Made by a program: the position numbers and the translations under genes. A stretch of DNA of 64,000 nt from positions 116,431 to 180,430 of the forward strand of contig NZ_KZ454941.1 in the NCBI RefSeq assembly GCF_002797375.1, written 5' to 3'. The notes below the pieces were generated by a model. The model had not been told where the DNA came from and ran no database searches. It saw only the letters and a list, made by a program, of their open reading frames with translations. Positions within the stretch are counted from its first letter, which is position 1, and every line of letters starts with the position of its first letter. Of this stretch, positions 27,704 through 38,409 are shown one piece after another. The DNA comes from Bacillus sp. FJAT-42315 (GTDB lineage Bacteria; Bacillota; Bacilli; Bacillales; Domibacillaceae).

Positions 27704-29424
27704 TGGATAAACAATTACTTCAATATGAAGGCATGAAAAAATTATTAGCGTCTCTTACGATATTGACGGTGTTACAAGGAGTGTCCATTCTTCTGCAAGC
27801 AATTATGCTTGCAGAAGTGGTCACTCATCTTTTTAATTCCGGCGCTTTTCAAGAGGTATATACAGAAACGCTTTATTTTGTGCTTAGCTTTCTTGCTCGT
27901 TATGGTATTCAGCATCTAAAGAATAAAATGATGGATCGCTACTCAGCAGATATAGGCGCAAAATTACGTGCCGAAGTGCTAGATAGCTTATTTCACCAAG
28001 GACCACGTGCAGCGAAGAAAATTGGAACAGGAAATATCGTTACGTTACTGCTAGATGGAATCTCGCAGTTTAAGCAATATATCGTCTTGTTTACTCCTAA
28101 GATGGTAAATATGATGATTATTCCGGCGATGGTTGTCATGTATGTACTGCTTCAGGATCGTACATCAGCCATTATTTTAATTGTTGTTGTACCGATTTTA
28201 GTCGCTTTTATGATTCTGCTTGGTTGGGCCGCTCAGAAGAAAGCAGATAAGCAGTGGGACATGTATCGAGTCCTTTCCAATCACTTTGTGGATTCATTAA
28301 GAGGATTAGAAACGCTGAAGTATTTAGGTTTAAGTCGGTCGCATAGTCGAAAGATTGAACTAGTCAGTGACCGCTATCGAAAAACGACGATGGGAACGTT
28401 GAGATTTGCCTTTTTGTCTTCTTTTGCAATGGACTTTTTCACGACGTTATCAGTTGCTACAGTAGCTGTTTTCTTGGGCTTACGTTTAATTGAAGGAGAA
28501 TTGTTGCTACAGCCTGCTTTGACAATCTTAATTTTAGCGCCAGAATATTTCTTGCCGATACGGGAGATTGGCGCAGATTATCATGCGACGTTAAATGGAA
28601 AAGAAGCGGGAAAGAAATTGAAAGAAATTGCTTCTCTTCCTCAGTTTAAAGCAGAGGAAAGACAACCGATAGGTCGTGTCAACGAAGAAACGAATATCGA
28701 ACTATCTGCTGTTACTGTTCAACATGAAATCGAAGGGAAGCCTTCTCTTGCCGATGTATCACTTTCTATCAAAGGCTATCGTAAAATTGGTATTGTTGGG
28801 GAGAGTGGAGCAGGAAAGTCAACATTCATTGATTTGATTGGTGGGTTTATTGAGACGAATTCGGGTAGCATCAAGGTCGATGGACAATCATTTACTCATT
28901 TGCAAAGAAAGGAATGGCAAGAACAGCTCATCTATATTCCTCAACATCCTTATTTATTTCAAGATACCCTGTTCAATAATATTGCGTTTTATCATCCGAA
29001 TGCCACTCTAGAAGAAGTGCAGTGGGCGGCCGATCAAGCTGGGTTATCACAGTTACTTCAAGAGTTTCCCAATGGCTTAGATGAAAAGATTGGTGAAGGC
29101 GGACGGACATTGAGTGGTGGACAAGCACAAAGGGTAGCTATTGCTAGAGCTTTTCTTGAAAAACGTCCAATATTGCTATTAGATGAACCGACGGCTCATT
29201 TAGATATTGAAACAGAATATGACTTGAAAGAAAGATTCGTCAACTTATTTGAAGAGAAGCTGGTCCTATTAGCAACGCATCGACTTCATTGGATGTTGGA
29301 TATGGATTATATTTATTTCTTGCATCAAGGAAGAGTAGTAGAAGAGGGTACACATGAGGAGCTTATGAAGAAGAAAGGCCAGTACTATCAGATGGTGAGA
29401 ATACAAATGGGGGATGAGGCATGA
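27703..29424 (+). CDS. cydD: thiol reductant ABC exporter subunit CydD
   Basis: Half of the heterodimeric CydDC exporter, which is needed for cytochrome bd assembly. 573 residues: six TMs (about 15-290), then an ATPase domain with Walker A GESGAGKST, signature LSGGQAQR and Walker B ILLLDEP, followed by the D-loop HLDIE and the switch His in LLATHR. In B. subtilis naming this first ABC gene is called cydC; the E. coli/NCBI naming is used here. Stop overlaps the start of the next gene by 4 bp (ATGA). Confidence 0.95.
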   Translation: MDKQLLQYEGMKKLLASLTILTVLQGVSILLQAIMLAEVVTHLFNSGAFQEVYTETLYFVLSFLARYGIQHLKNKMMDRYSADIGAKLRAEVLDSLFHQGPRAAKKIGTGNIVTLLLDGISQFKQYIVLFTPKMVNMMIIPAMVVMYVLLQDRTSAIILIVVVPILVAFMILLGWAAQKKADKQWDMYRVLSNHFVDSLRGLETLKYLGLSRSHSRKIELVSDRYRKTTMGTLRFAFLSSFAMDFFTTLSVATVAVFLGLRLIEGELLLQPALTILILAPEYFLPIREIGADYHATLNGKEAGKKLKEIASLPQFKAEERQPIGRVNEETNIELSAVTVQHEIEGKPSLADVSLSIKGYRKIGIVGESGAGKSTFIDLIGGFIETNSGSIKVDGQSFTHLQRKEWQEQLIYIPQHPYLFQDTLFNNIAFYHPNATLEEVQWAADQAGLSQLLQEFPNGLDEKIGEGGRTLSGGQAQRVAIARAFLEKRPILLLDEPTAHLDIETEYDLKERFVNLFEEKLVLLATHRLHWMLDMDYIYFLHQGRVVEEGTHEELMKKKGQYYQMVRIQMGDEA

Positions 29425-31157
29425 ACGATAAAGGTTGGGTTCTCCCGTATTTAAAAGAGAACAAACGCTTGTTAATATTTGTTGTTTTACTAGGGTTTCT
29501 AACTGTTTTTGCGGCATCCTCTTTAATGTACACATCTGGATACTTAATTTCTAAGTCCGCAACAAGACCAGAAAATTTACTGATGGTCTACATTCCGATT
29601 GTCGGTGTTCGTACTTTTGGAATTGGACGAGCTGTCTCGCGCTATATTGAGCGATTAGTCGGCCATGGAGTCGTATTGAGAATCCTATCGAAAATGCGCT
29701 TAAAAGTGTATCAGTTAGTTGAACCACAAGTTTTACATCCGCGTTCGAAATTAAAGACAGGGGATGTATTAGGGATACTGGCAGATGATGTGGAACGGCT
29801 TCAAGATATTTATTTAAAAACGGTGTTTCCTAGCTTAGTCAGCTTGTTTCTTTATTTACTTGCTGTTATAGCTCTTGGATTCTTTTCATGGCCGTTTGCC
29901 TTGTTAATGGCGATCTATGCTGGTGTTTTAGTATTTTTGTTTCCGTTTGTTTCTTTGCTTGTGATGAAAGCGAAAGTGCAACAAATTAAACAAGGGCGTC
30001 ATGTTCTTTATGGACGATTAACAGATGCGGTCATGGGTGTAAGTGACTGGCAGTACAGTGGTCGTCAGATGGAATTTATTGAAGAATATGAACGTCAGGA
30101 GCATCAGTTGCTATTGCTAGAACAAAAGCGAAACCGTTTCGTTAGATGGAGAAACTCTATGGCGCAAGTTGTGATTGCGATTATGGTTGTTTCAATGTTA
30201 GCGTGGACCGCGAATGAAAGCTCGATTGGTGCCATTGACTATACGCTTATTGCGGCGTTTGTGCTAGTGTTGTTTCCACTAACGGAAGCATTCTTACCGC
30301 TATCAGACGCTGTTAGTGAAATCCCGTCTTATCAAGATTCGATTGATCGGTTGTCGGGGCTTGAATTAGGCGGCCAGCAAGCGGCTGATAAGCAAGGTGA
30401 AAATCTAATCGTGCCAAACGATGAGCCATCTGTTCTTGAATTGCAGCACGTCTCTTTCCAGTATGATGATTATCGCCGTGTGTTAGATGATGTTAGTTTT
30501 TCTATTACGCAAGGTGAAAAAGTGGCTTTGCTCGGACCGAGTGGGGCAGGAAAATCAACGATTCTTAAATTAATCGAAGGCGTTGTCCCTCCAACTAATG
30601 GCTCTATTACGTTGAACGGAGTAGCTACTCATGAGATCAGCGCTAGTATGTCTCAATGGGTTGCTGTATTAAATCAAAGTCCTCATCTGTTCGATACGAC
30701 GATTTTAAACAATATTCGTCTTGGACGTCCAGAGGCGACGGATGAAGAAGTGTACGAAGCGGCGAAACAAGTGAAAATTCATGATTTAATTGAATCTTTG
30801 CCGAATGGTTATGAAACGCAAGTGCACGAGATGGGAAGTCGATTTTCTGGAGGGGAGCGTCAGCGCATCGCTCTTGCTCGTATTCTATTGCAGGATGTGC
30901 CGATTGTCATTTTAGATGAACCTACAATAGGACTTGATCCGTTAACAGAGAAAGAGCTACTTACGACGATGTTGGATGTATTAAAAGGAAAATCTGTCTT
31001 ATGGATCACACATCATTTAGCGTTTATTCATAAAGCGGATCGCGTGTTATTCCTTGACCAAGGAAATATTGTCTTACAAGGTGAGCATGAACATTTATTG
31101 AAGACAAATGAGCGTTATCAGCGACTTTACGTGCTTGATCGACCGTTTGAAATATAA
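29421..31157 (+). CDS. cydC: thiol reductant ABC exporter subunit CydC
   Basis: The second CydDC half, 578 residues. TMs occupy about 15-320 (LMYTSGYLISKSA near TM1 is typical). The ATPase domain carries Walker A GPSGAGKST, signature FSGGERQR and Walker B IVILDEP, with H-loop WITHH. The overlapping start, shared orientation and terminator immediately after complete the four-gene operon. In B. subtilis nomenclature this gene would be cydD. Confidence 0.95.
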   Translation: MNDKGWVLPYLKENKRLLIFVVLLGFLTVFAASSLMYTSGYLISKSATRPENLLMVYIPIVGVRTFGIGRAVSRYIERLVGHGVVLRILSKMRLKVYQLVEPQVLHPRSKLKTGDVLGILADDVERLQDIYLKTVFPSLVSLFLYLLAVIALGFFSWPFALLMAIYAGVLVFLFPFVSLLVMKAKVQQIKQGRHVLYGRLTDAVMGVSDWQYSGRQMEFIEEYERQEHQLLLLEQKRNRFVRWRNSMAQVVIAIMVVSMLAWTANESSIGAIDYTLIAAFVLVLFPLTEAFLPLSDAVSEIPSYQDSIDRLSGLELGGQQAADKQGENLIVPNDEPSVLELQHVSFQYDDYRRVLDDVSFSITQGEKVALLGPSGAGKSTILKLIEGVVPPTNGSITLNGVATHEISASMSQWVAVLNQSPHLFDTTILNNIRLGRPEATDEEVYEAAKQVKIHDLIESLPNGYETQVHEMGSRFSGGERQRIALARILLQDVPIVILDEPTIGLDPLTEKELLTTMLDVLKGKSVLWITHHLAFIHKADRVLFLDQGNIVLQGEHEHLLKTNERYQRLYVLDRPFEI

Positions 31158-31165
31158 AGAACTTT

Positions 31166-31201
31166 AAGGCGTATAGCTTCTGTTTAGAAGTCATACGCCT
31201 T
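31166..31201 (+). terminator. terminator of cydABDC
   Basis: AAGGCGTATAGCTTCT and AGAAGTCATACGCCTT form a 16-position stem (one mismatch) around GTTT, followed by ATTTAG, 8 bp after the stop codon. Confidence 0.8.
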
Positions 31202-31275
31202 ATTTAGAAGGAAAAATGTTTGTTAAGCTTTTGTAAATGTAAAGAAGCGGTTAAAATTATATGATATGATCATAC

Positions 31276-31312
31276 TAGAAGTACGATATCGAAAATCGAT
31301 ATCGTACTTCTA
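31276..31312. promoter_or_regulatory. perfect 16-bp-arm inverted repeat, probable PadR operator
   Basis: TAGAAGTACGATATCG (31276-31291) and CGATATCGTACTTCTA (31297-31312) are exact reverse complements around AAAAT. It lies 20 bp before the GTG of the padR gene, between the likely promoter and the ribosome binding site, a position that would let the PadR dimer block its own operon. Confidence 0.75.
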
Positions 31313-31331
31313 CATTAATGGGGGGACAACT

Positions 31332-31643
31332 GTGGAGGATAAAGTTTTACGTAAATTATTTCTTGGGTTTATCCATATTCATATACTGCATCATGCGAAA
31401 GAGCATCCTATTTTTGGCATGTGGATGTTAGATGAGCTGAAGGAGCATGGGTATAGTATGAGCTCAGGAACATTGTATCCGATTCTTCATTCAATGGAAG
31501 CAGATGGACTGTTAGTAAAAGAAGAGCGAAAAGTAGAAGGGAAAATACGGAAATATTATCGAGCAACGGATAAAGGAGTTGCTGTGCTGAACGAAGCGCG
31601 GATGAAAGCATACGAATTATTTAAAGAAATAAAGGATGAATAA
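31332..31643 (+). CDS. PadR family transcriptional regulator
   Basis: A 103-residue winged-helix repressor. GTG 31332 follows GGGGGGACAACT; a longer frame from ATG 31266 would have to translate through the palindrome and is rejected. Typical PadR wording: HPIFGMWMLDELKEHGYSMSSGTLYPILHSMEADGLLVKEER, then RKYYRATDKGVAVLNEA, ending with a short dimerisation helix. PadR genes next to chrA are known as chromate-responsive repressors, so it likely controls itself and chrA, 38 bp downstream. Confidence 0.88.
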   Translation: MEDKVLRKLFLGFIHIHILHHAKEHPIFGMWMLDELKEHGYSMSSGTLYPILHSMEADGLLVKEERKVEGKIRKYYRATDKGVAVLNEARMKAYELFKEIKDE

Positions 31644-31681
31644 CAACTTTTAGAAAAGACAAATATGAGGGGAGAAAGTGT

Positions 31682-32890
31682 ATGGGTCATCAAACAGCAA
31701 ACAAAGAAAAAGGCAGGACGTCTTTGCGAACTTTGTTGGAAATATTGTTGGTGTCAACAAGACTTGGATTTACATCTTTTGGGGGACCAGTCGCACATTT
31801 AGGCTATTTTCATGAGGAATACATTCGGCGAAGAAAGTGGATGGATGAAAAGAGTTATGCCGATTTAGTCGCTCTATGCCAGTTCCTTCCTGGGCCGGCG
31901 AGTAGCCAAGTTGGAATAGGCATTGGCGTCATGCGTGCAGGAGTGCTCGGTGGTATTGTTTCATTTTTAGGGTTTACGTTACCTTCTGTCATTGCACTTA
32001 TTATTTTTGCTTTAATTTTACAAGGCCTTAACATTGGTGACTCGGGCTGGATACATGGCTTGAAAATTGTTGCAGTAGCAGTTGTTGCTCATGCGATTTT
32101 AGGAATGGCACAAAAGTTGACACCGGATTTAAAGCGAAAAGCCATCGCTTTAATTGCACTGGTTGTTACTTTACTATGGCAAACTGCTTTTACACAAGTC
32201 GGCGTCATTTTATTGGCCGCGTTTATTGGCTACTTAATCTATCAGCAGCATCAAGACAATGATGAAGCTACCATCGGTTTTCCCGTTTCGCGTCGTCTCG
32301 GGATGATTTGTTTAACATTGTTTTTTGGATTACTGCTAGTTCTCCCGATTTTGAGGGAAATGACTTCATCACATTGGGTGGCTATGTTTGATAGTTTCTA
32401 TCGTTCTGGTTCACTCGTATTTGGTGGAGGCCATGTTGTCTTGCCTTTACTTGAAAATGAATTTGTACCTAATGGTTGGATCAGTAAAGAAGCGTTTCTT
32501 GCAGGATATGGAGCTGCACAAGCTGTTCCGGGTCCGTTATTTACATTTGCCGCCTATATTGGCGCTGTCATGAATGGATGGTTAGGTGGGCTAGTAGCCA
32601 CCGTTGCGATCTTTTTACCAGCTTTCTTACTCATTTTAGGTACTCTTCCTTTTTGGGATAGTCTACGTCGCAATCCAAAGATTAAAGGGGCATTAATGGG
32701 CGTAAATGCCGCCGTTGTTGGGATACTAATTTCCGCTTTTTACAAGCCTATTTGGACGAGTTCTATTTTAGCGCCAATTGACTTTGCCTTTGCGGCGGTT
32801 TTGTTTAGCATGTTAGCGTACTGGAAACTATCGCCATGGATCATTGTCGTGACAGGTGCAATTGGTGGGGCACTGCTTTCGCTTATATAG
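31682..32890 (+). CDS. chrA: chromate transporter ChrA (long, two-domain)
   Basis: ChrA exports chromate using the membrane potential. 402 residues with two homologous CHR domains: the first opens with STRLGFTSFGGPVAHLGYFHEEYI and FLPGPASSQVGIGIG, the second with GSLVFGGGHVVLPLLENEFV and GAAQAVPGPLFTFAAYIGA. About twelve hydrophobic segments in total. GGGGAGAAAGTGT precedes the ATG. It forms an operon with the upstream padR. Confidence 0.95.
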   Translation: MGHQTANKEKGRTSLRTLLEILLVSTRLGFTSFGGPVAHLGYFHEEYIRRRKWMDEKSYADLVALCQFLPGPASSQVGIGIGVMRAGVLGGIVSFLGFTLPSVIALIIFALILQGLNIGDSGWIHGLKIVAVAVVAHAILGMAQKLTPDLKRKAIALIALVVTLLWQTAFTQVGVILLAAFIGYLIYQQHQDNDEATIGFPVSRRLGMICLTLFFGLLLVLPILREMTSSHWVAMFDSFYRSGSLVFGGGHVVLPLLENEFVPNGWISKEAFLAGYGAAQAVPGPLFTFAAYIGAVMNGWLGGLVATVAIFLPAFLLILGTLPFWDSLRRNPKIKGALMGVNAAVVGILISAFYKPIWTSSILAPIDFAFAAVLFSMLAYWKLSPWIIVVTGAIGGALLSLI

Positions 32891-32916
32891 GCATTGGGAT
32901 AGAAGCAGCTCTAAAA

Positions 32917-32953
32917 AAAAGCGTCAAAGAGCAATAGTGCCTTTGACGCTTTT
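32917..32953. terminator. bidirectional terminator between chrA and bdhA
   Basis: Perfect 13-bp arms AAAAGCGTCAAAG and CTTTGACGCTTTT, with additional As on the left edge that become a T-run for the minus-strand gene. Confidence 0.9.
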
Positions 32954-32960
32954 CGTGTAA

Positions 32961-34007
32961 TTAGTTTTGGATATCGATTAAAATCTTTGCTTGGCTCTTA
33001 TCTTTACCAAGAAGCTCTAATCCTTCTTCAACCACTTGATCTAAAGCAATTTTCTTTGTAATAACTTGCTTAACATCAAGCTTGCCTGAATCGATTAAAT
33101 TGATGACTTCAGGGAAGATGTTGCGGTAAGCTAATACAGAAGTGATATTCGCTTCTTTAATCGTCAATTGAAGAATATCTACTTTTACAGGTTCAGGGAT
33201 GATAGAAACAACCATTACTTCGCCTTTTTTCTTAACAGTAGAAAGGGCATTCGCTAATGTTACTTCAGCGCCAGCTACTTCATACGCTATATCAACACCG
33301 CCTGCGGATAGGGCAAGAATTTTTTCGACAGAGTTTTCTTCGATCGCATTGATTGTATGCGTTGCTCCTACTGTCGTTGCTTTTTCTAGTCTTTCTGGAG
33401 AAACGTCTACAGCATAGATTTCTGATGCACCAGCAGCTTGAGCGGCCATGATTGTTAGTAATCCGATAGGTCCTACACCGAATACAGCGACTTTATCGCC
33501 TACTTTTAGTTGGCTTTGTCGTACAGCATGTAGGGCAACGGCTGTTGGCTCGACTAATGCTCCCTCTTCAAGTGAAACGGAATCAGGAAGTTTATGCACC
33601 ATTTTTGGTTCAACGATAGCGTATTCAGCAAATCCACCATTAGCATTTAATCCGATAAAACCGAAATCTACACATTGGTTATAATGATTTTGTTTACAAT
33701 ATTGACATTTGCCACAATAAATAAGTGGTTCAATAGTCACGCGATCACCGACAGAGATATCAGTTACACCTTCACCAACTTCACTGACTGTTCCAGCAAA
33801 TTCATGGCCTAATGTAAGCGGAGCCATTTCTCCGGAAACAGGATGAGGAACGTCTTGTTGAACACCTGCACCATGATAAGCATGTAAGTCACTACCACAG
33901 ATACCAGCAAAAGCAACTTTTACTTTTACCTTTCCAGGTTGAATCATAGGTTCTTCTTTACTTTCTACTCGCACATCATGTTTTCCATACCATACAGCTG
34001 CTTTCAT
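32961..34007 (-). CDS. bdhA: zinc-dependent 2,3-butanediol dehydrogenase
   Basis: A 348-residue medium-chain alcohol dehydrogenase that interconverts acetoin and butanediol with NAD(H). The catalytic zinc ligands lie in AGICGSDLHAYHG and LTLGHEFAG; the structural zinc site is CGKCQYCKQNHYNQC; the Rossmann site is VAVFGVGPIGLLTIMAAQAAGA. The insert HGAGVQQDVPHPVSGEMAP is characteristic of BdhA. Next to it lies a divergent LysR gene. It contributes to NADH disposal together with ldh nearby. Confidence 0.9.
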   Translation of the reverse strand: MKAAVWYGKHDVRVESKEEPMIQPGKVKVKVAFAGICGSDLHAYHGAGVQQDVPHPVSGEMAPLTLGHEFAGTVSEVGEGVTDISVGDRVTIEPLIYCGKCQYCKQNHYNQCVDFGFIGLNANGGFAEYAIVEPKMVHKLPDSVSLEEGALVEPTAVALHAVRQSQLKVGDKVAVFGVGPIGLLTIMAAQAAGASEIYAVDVSPERLEKATTVGATHTINAIEENSVEKILALSAGGVDIAYEVAGAEVTLANALSTVKKKGEVMVVSIIPEPVKVDILQLTIKEANITSVLAYRNIFPEVINLIDSGKLDVKQVITKKIALDQVVEEGLELLGKDKSQAKILIDIQN

Positions 34008-34132
34008 ATATTACATCTCCTTAGTACATTTGATATAAGGCTTTACATATTCATTATATTGTCACATTATGTTTTAATAAATTTAAAAGTATTAATGGAT
34101 ACATAAGTTTCACTTAAGGAAAGGTGATGTTC

Positions 34133-35065
34133 ATGAATATTGAACAGCTTGAGCATATTGTTGAGGTTGCGAAATATCAGTCTATATCTAGGGCAGCTGA
34201 AATACTCCATATTACCCAATCAGGGCTTAGCTTATCGATTACAGCTTTAGAAAAGGAATTAGATTTAAAAATATTTTACCGCTCTAGAGCAGGAGCTATT
34301 CCTACAGATTCAGGAAAAGAGATTATTAAGAAGTCAGTAGAAGCGTTGAATAAGATTCGAGAACTAAAGGAAGAAGCTTATTTTCAAACACATACGATAA
34401 CGGGAGACTTAAGCTTTGAAGGCATACCAGGTGTGATGCCTACTTTAGTGCGGGCAGTGGCATTTTTGAAAAAGAAATACCCTAGTCTGAACATCGAAAT
34501 ATCAGAAAAAGGTTCATTTGAGATTATCGAAAACTTCAAACAGAATAAGGTTGATATGGGGTTTGTTGCTTTGACTCAAGAGATGCTACAAGAAAAAATT
34601 GGAGTGGATTTTGAACCAATTATTAAAGGGAAAATGGTTGTTTGTGTAGGGAAAAAATCTTCCCTTTCTAACAGAAGAAAGATTCATCCGCAAGAGTTAA
34701 TAAACGAGACATTTATCTTATATAAAGATGATTATGTCGATCAATTTATGGAAGCGTTAACGAAAAGTTTTGGACACCCTCAAATACTATTCACTACAAA
34801 TAATAGTTATGCGATTGAAAAAGCATTGACGGAAGATGTGGCGATAACAATTGGACATGATTACTCATTTGTTAATCACCCTCTAATTATTAGTGGAGAA
34901 TTGGTTACGTTAGAGGTTATGCCTTATCCTCAACAAGAGGTTTATTTTGGGTGGTTAAATAAACGAAACGACCAGCTTGCTCTCCTATCTAAGCAAATCA
35001 TCCAACTTTTTAAACAGGATTTAACTAGAGGTGAAGCGATTGATCGTTCTTCGGATACGTTTTAA
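34133..35065 (+). CDS. LysR family transcriptional regulator
   Basis: 310 residues from ATG 34133 (AAGGAAAGG 8 nt upstream; alternative starts at 34124 and 34127 are closer to the binding site than usual). The helix-turn-helix is MNIEQLEHIVEVAKYQSISRAAEILHITQSGLSLSITALEKELDLKIF. The effector domain is of LysR type (LSFEGIPGVMPTLVRAVAFLKKKYPSLNI). Its gene is divergent from bdhA with about 125 bp between them, so bdhA is a possible target, but nothing in the sequence proves it. Confidence 0.85.
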   Translation: MNIEQLEHIVEVAKYQSISRAAEILHITQSGLSLSITALEKELDLKIFYRSRAGAIPTDSGKEIIKKSVEALNKIRELKEEAYFQTHTITGDLSFEGIPGVMPTLVRAVAFLKKKYPSLNIEISEKGSFEIIENFKQNKVDMGFVALTQEMLQEKIGVDFEPIIKGKMVVCVGKKSSLSNRRKIHPQELINETFILYKDDYVDQFMEALTKSFGHPQILFTTNNSYAIEKALTEDVAITIGHDYSFVNHPLIISGELVTLEVMPYPQQEVYFGWLNKRNDQLALLSKQIIQLFKQDLTRGEAIDRSSDTF

Positions 35066-35140
35066 TACCTTTATGGGCAAAGAAAATATATAATACTCAT
35101 ATAGGTATATGAAATGTTCATGAAGGAGGTGGGTAGTTTT

Positions 35141-35575
35141 ATGAAAAAGCAATCTTATGAAAATCATACGCGTTATAATCCATTGCAACATTTTATCTGG
35201 TTGCCACTAGCTATTATTACACTAATTTCAGCTGGCGTGTATACCTTTTCATCGGTTAAAAACGAGGAGTTTTCTTTAAATACTTTTCTCATATTAGCAT
35301 TAGCGATATTGAGTGCTATTGCTGGAATATTAGCACGGATGTATGGTCTTGCTTTGCAAGATCGGCTTATTCGTACAGAAGAGCAGTTTCGCTATTATAT
35401 TTTAACAAATAAGCGACTAGATCCTCGCTTAACGGTTCCGCAATTGATTGCTCTTCGCTTTGCTTCAGATGAAGAGTATCCTGCATTGGCAGACAAGGCC
35501 GCTCAAAAGCAGATGGCTCCTAATGAGATCAAAAAAGCGATTAAGAATTGGCGTGCAGATGAGTATCGCGTGTAA
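35141..35575 (+). CDS. DUF6526 family membrane protein
   Basis: 144 residues from ATG 35141, preceded by AAGGAGGTGGG; the longer frame from 35114 begins inside the ribosome binding region. Two hydrophobic segments (about 17-37 and 48-68) are followed by a conserved soluble tail: RTEEQFRYYILTNKRLDPRLTVPQLIALRFASDEEYPALADKA and EIKKAIKNWRADEYRV. This tail is the hallmark of DUF6526. Function unknown. Single gene closed by a strong terminator. Confidence 0.8.
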   Translation: MKKQSYENHTRYNPLQHFIWLPLAIITLISAGVYTFSSVKNEEFSLNTFLILALAILSAIAGILARMYGLALQDRLIRTEEQFRYYILTNKRLDPRLTVPQLIALRFASDEEYPALADKAAQKQMAPNEIKKAIKNWRADEYRV

Positions 35576-35590
35576 TGAATAGTTCATACG

Positions 35591-35623
35591 AAAAACCTCC
35601 AGTCGATGAGACTGGAGGTTTTT
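35591..35623. terminator. terminator after the DUF6526 gene
   Basis: Arms AAAAACCTCCAGT and ACTGGAGGTTTTT, perfect over 13 bp with a 7-nt loop; T-run at 35619-35624. The A-run on the left would also serve the minus-strand lctP transcript ending at 35689. Confidence 0.88.
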
Positions 35624-35688
35624 TGCTAATGATCAATAAAACAACTGTTTATCATACTATATGGTCATCAGACCTTTGAGGATAAAAA

Positions 35689-37260
35689 TTATAAAAAGAG
35701 TGATAAGACAAAGGTCCAAATACATACAAAAAATAGGAAGGCAAAGCTGTATCTGATCGCCATTTTCGTTAGCGTGGATTCTTGTCCAGTCATACCAACC
35801 GCTGCGGTTGCGATGGCAACAGATTGTGGAGAGACGATTTTCGCCATAACGCCTCCAACCGTGTTTGCGGCTACTAATAAAGCTGGATTTGTTCCAATGA
35901 TATGACCAGCCGTTGCTTGAATTGGAGCAAACAAGGTATTGTTGTTAACAACAGAGCCTGTCATAAATACGCCAATCCATCCTAAAATAGGAGACAATAA
36001 CGGGAATATTTTTCCGGCTGTTGCTACACCTTCTCCTAATGCTGTCGTTAATCCACCGTAAGTCATTAATTTCGCAATACCGATAATGGCACAGATCATA
36101 ATAATTGGTGTCCAGAATTCAATAATTGTACGTTTTAGAAGCGCCAATCCTTCGGCAAAATTGATTGTCTTCGTTATAGCAATCGTTGTTATACAAGCAA
36201 GCAATAAAGCAGTTCCAGTTGCGCCAATGAAATCTAAACTCATATTGATAGAGGACCCTGGAATCACAAATTTAACGATAGAATTGTGAAGGACGTTTCC
36301 TTCAGCAAATAGACCTTTAAAAGTTGTAGAGCTCCAAATTAATACGTAAACCGTTAACAATAAGAATGGTGACCATGCTTTAACAACTTCACCAAAAGAA
36401 TAGGTCTCAATCTTCATTTCTTTTTCGTTAAGTGAGAAGATATTTTTCGGTTTCCATTTTTTAAGGAATAAAGTTAATGCTCCCAGTGTAATTAGTGATG
36501 GAATAATATCAGCTAACTCTGGACCAACGAAAATAGTCATGAACGCTTGGGAAGCTGAATAAATCGTTGATGTTACTAAAAGAGCTGGGAAAACTTCTTT
36601 AACTCCTTTGAATCCGTCAAGAACCCAAATTAATACAAACGGAATGATGAAGTTTGTAATCGGTAAAGTTAGTGCACTGATTTTAGATACGTCCATTGCA
36701 GTGACGCCTTCTAGACCGAATGTATCGATAATACCTACAGGGATACCGATCGCTCCAAATGCACCGGCAGCGGCATTAGCAATTAAGCACAGCATCGCGG
36801 CTTGTAACGGTTGAAAGCCTAATGAAATCAATAATACGGCACAAATGGCAATCGGAACACCGAAGCCAGCAGCTCCTTCAAGAAAGGCGCTTAAGCAAAA
36901 GCCGATTAATAAAAGCTGAAGACGTTGGTCTTGAGTAACACTAGTAATGCTTCCGCGCAAAGTGTCAAATAGCCCGGATTCTACTGAGATTTTGTATAGC
37001 CAAACAGCCATGACGATGATATACCCAATCGGGAAAATACCTTGAATCAACCCTTGAATCACACTACCAACTGATTCACCTGCTGGCAATTTAAATATGA
37101 AAAATGTAATCGCAAAGGTAACGGCTAAATTAAGTAGTGCTGCATGCAGTCCTTTCATTTTAAACACGGTTAAACATAAAAGGAACAAGATGATAGGCAC
37201 CGCAGCAACAAGTGCTGAGATGCCAAGATGATTAAATGGATCAAATGTTTCTACTAACAT
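35689..37260 (-). CDS. lctP: L-lactate permease
   Basis: A 523-residue LctP-family lactate:proton symporter with about 13 TMs. Typical segments are LLIGFCLSAFLEGAAGFGVPIAICAVLLISLGFQPLQAAMLCLIANAAAGAFGAIGIPVG and, near the end, GWIGVFMTGSVVNNNTLFAPIQATAGHIIGTNPALLVAANTVGGVMAKIVSPQSVAIA. It lies 27 bp downstream of ldh on the same strand; ldh-lctP is a known Rex-controlled operon in B. subtilis. It probably exports lactate during fermentation or imports it for oxidation. Confidence 0.95.
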   Translation of the reverse strand: MLVETFDPFNHLGISALVAAVPIILFLLCLTVFKMKGLHAALLNLAVTFAITFFIFKLPAGESVGSVIQGLIQGIFPIGYIIVMAVWLYKISVESGLFDTLRGSITSVTQDQRLQLLLIGFCLSAFLEGAAGFGVPIAICAVLLISLGFQPLQAAMLCLIANAAAGAFGAIGIPVGIIDTFGLEGVTAMDVSKISALTLPITNFIIPFVLIWVLDGFKGVKEVFPALLVTSTIYSASQAFMTIFVGPELADIIPSLITLGALTLFLKKWKPKNIFSLNEKEMKIETYSFGEVVKAWSPFLLLTVYVLIWSSTTFKGLFAEGNVLHNSIVKFVIPGSSINMSLDFIGATGTALLLACITTIAITKTINFAEGLALLKRTIIEFWTPIIMICAIIGIAKLMTYGGLTTALGEGVATAGKIFPLLSPILGWIGVFMTGSVVNNNTLFAPIQATAGHIIGTNPALLVAANTVGGVMAKIVSPQSVAIATAAVGMTGQESTLTKMAIRYSFAFLFFVCIWTFVLSLFL

Positions 37261-37287
37261 AGTTAAGACTCCTCTTCGTCAATCAAA

Positions 37288-38241
<954 letters not shown>

Positions 38242-38311
38242 TCAGATTGGTGAAACATTTCAGAAACCGACATAAAAAATACCACATTTCCGGATTTTTT
38301 TCTAGTCTATT

Positions 38312-38331
38312 TTGTGAAAAAAATTTTACAA
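38312..38331. promoter_or_regulatory. Rex-like operator upstream of ldh
   Basis: The sequence TTGTGAAAAAAATTTTACAA resembles a Rex site (TTGTGAA and TTcACAA arms) but the arms are 6 bp apart instead of 4 and one arm base differs. It lies about 92 bp before the ldh start. Functional Rex sites precede ldh in B. subtilis. Confidence 0.5.
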
Positions 38332-38409
38332 GTTTAGTTTTCCATATTTATAAGGAAGAAATTCGTCCAATAATTATCATTTTTAGTACTTAGATAGTGT
38401 GATGAACAT

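Noticed and set aside
31266-31331. Extended padR start at ATG 31266
   Set aside because: It would translate the palindromic operator, and the GTG at 31332 has a proper GGGGGG ribosome binding site.
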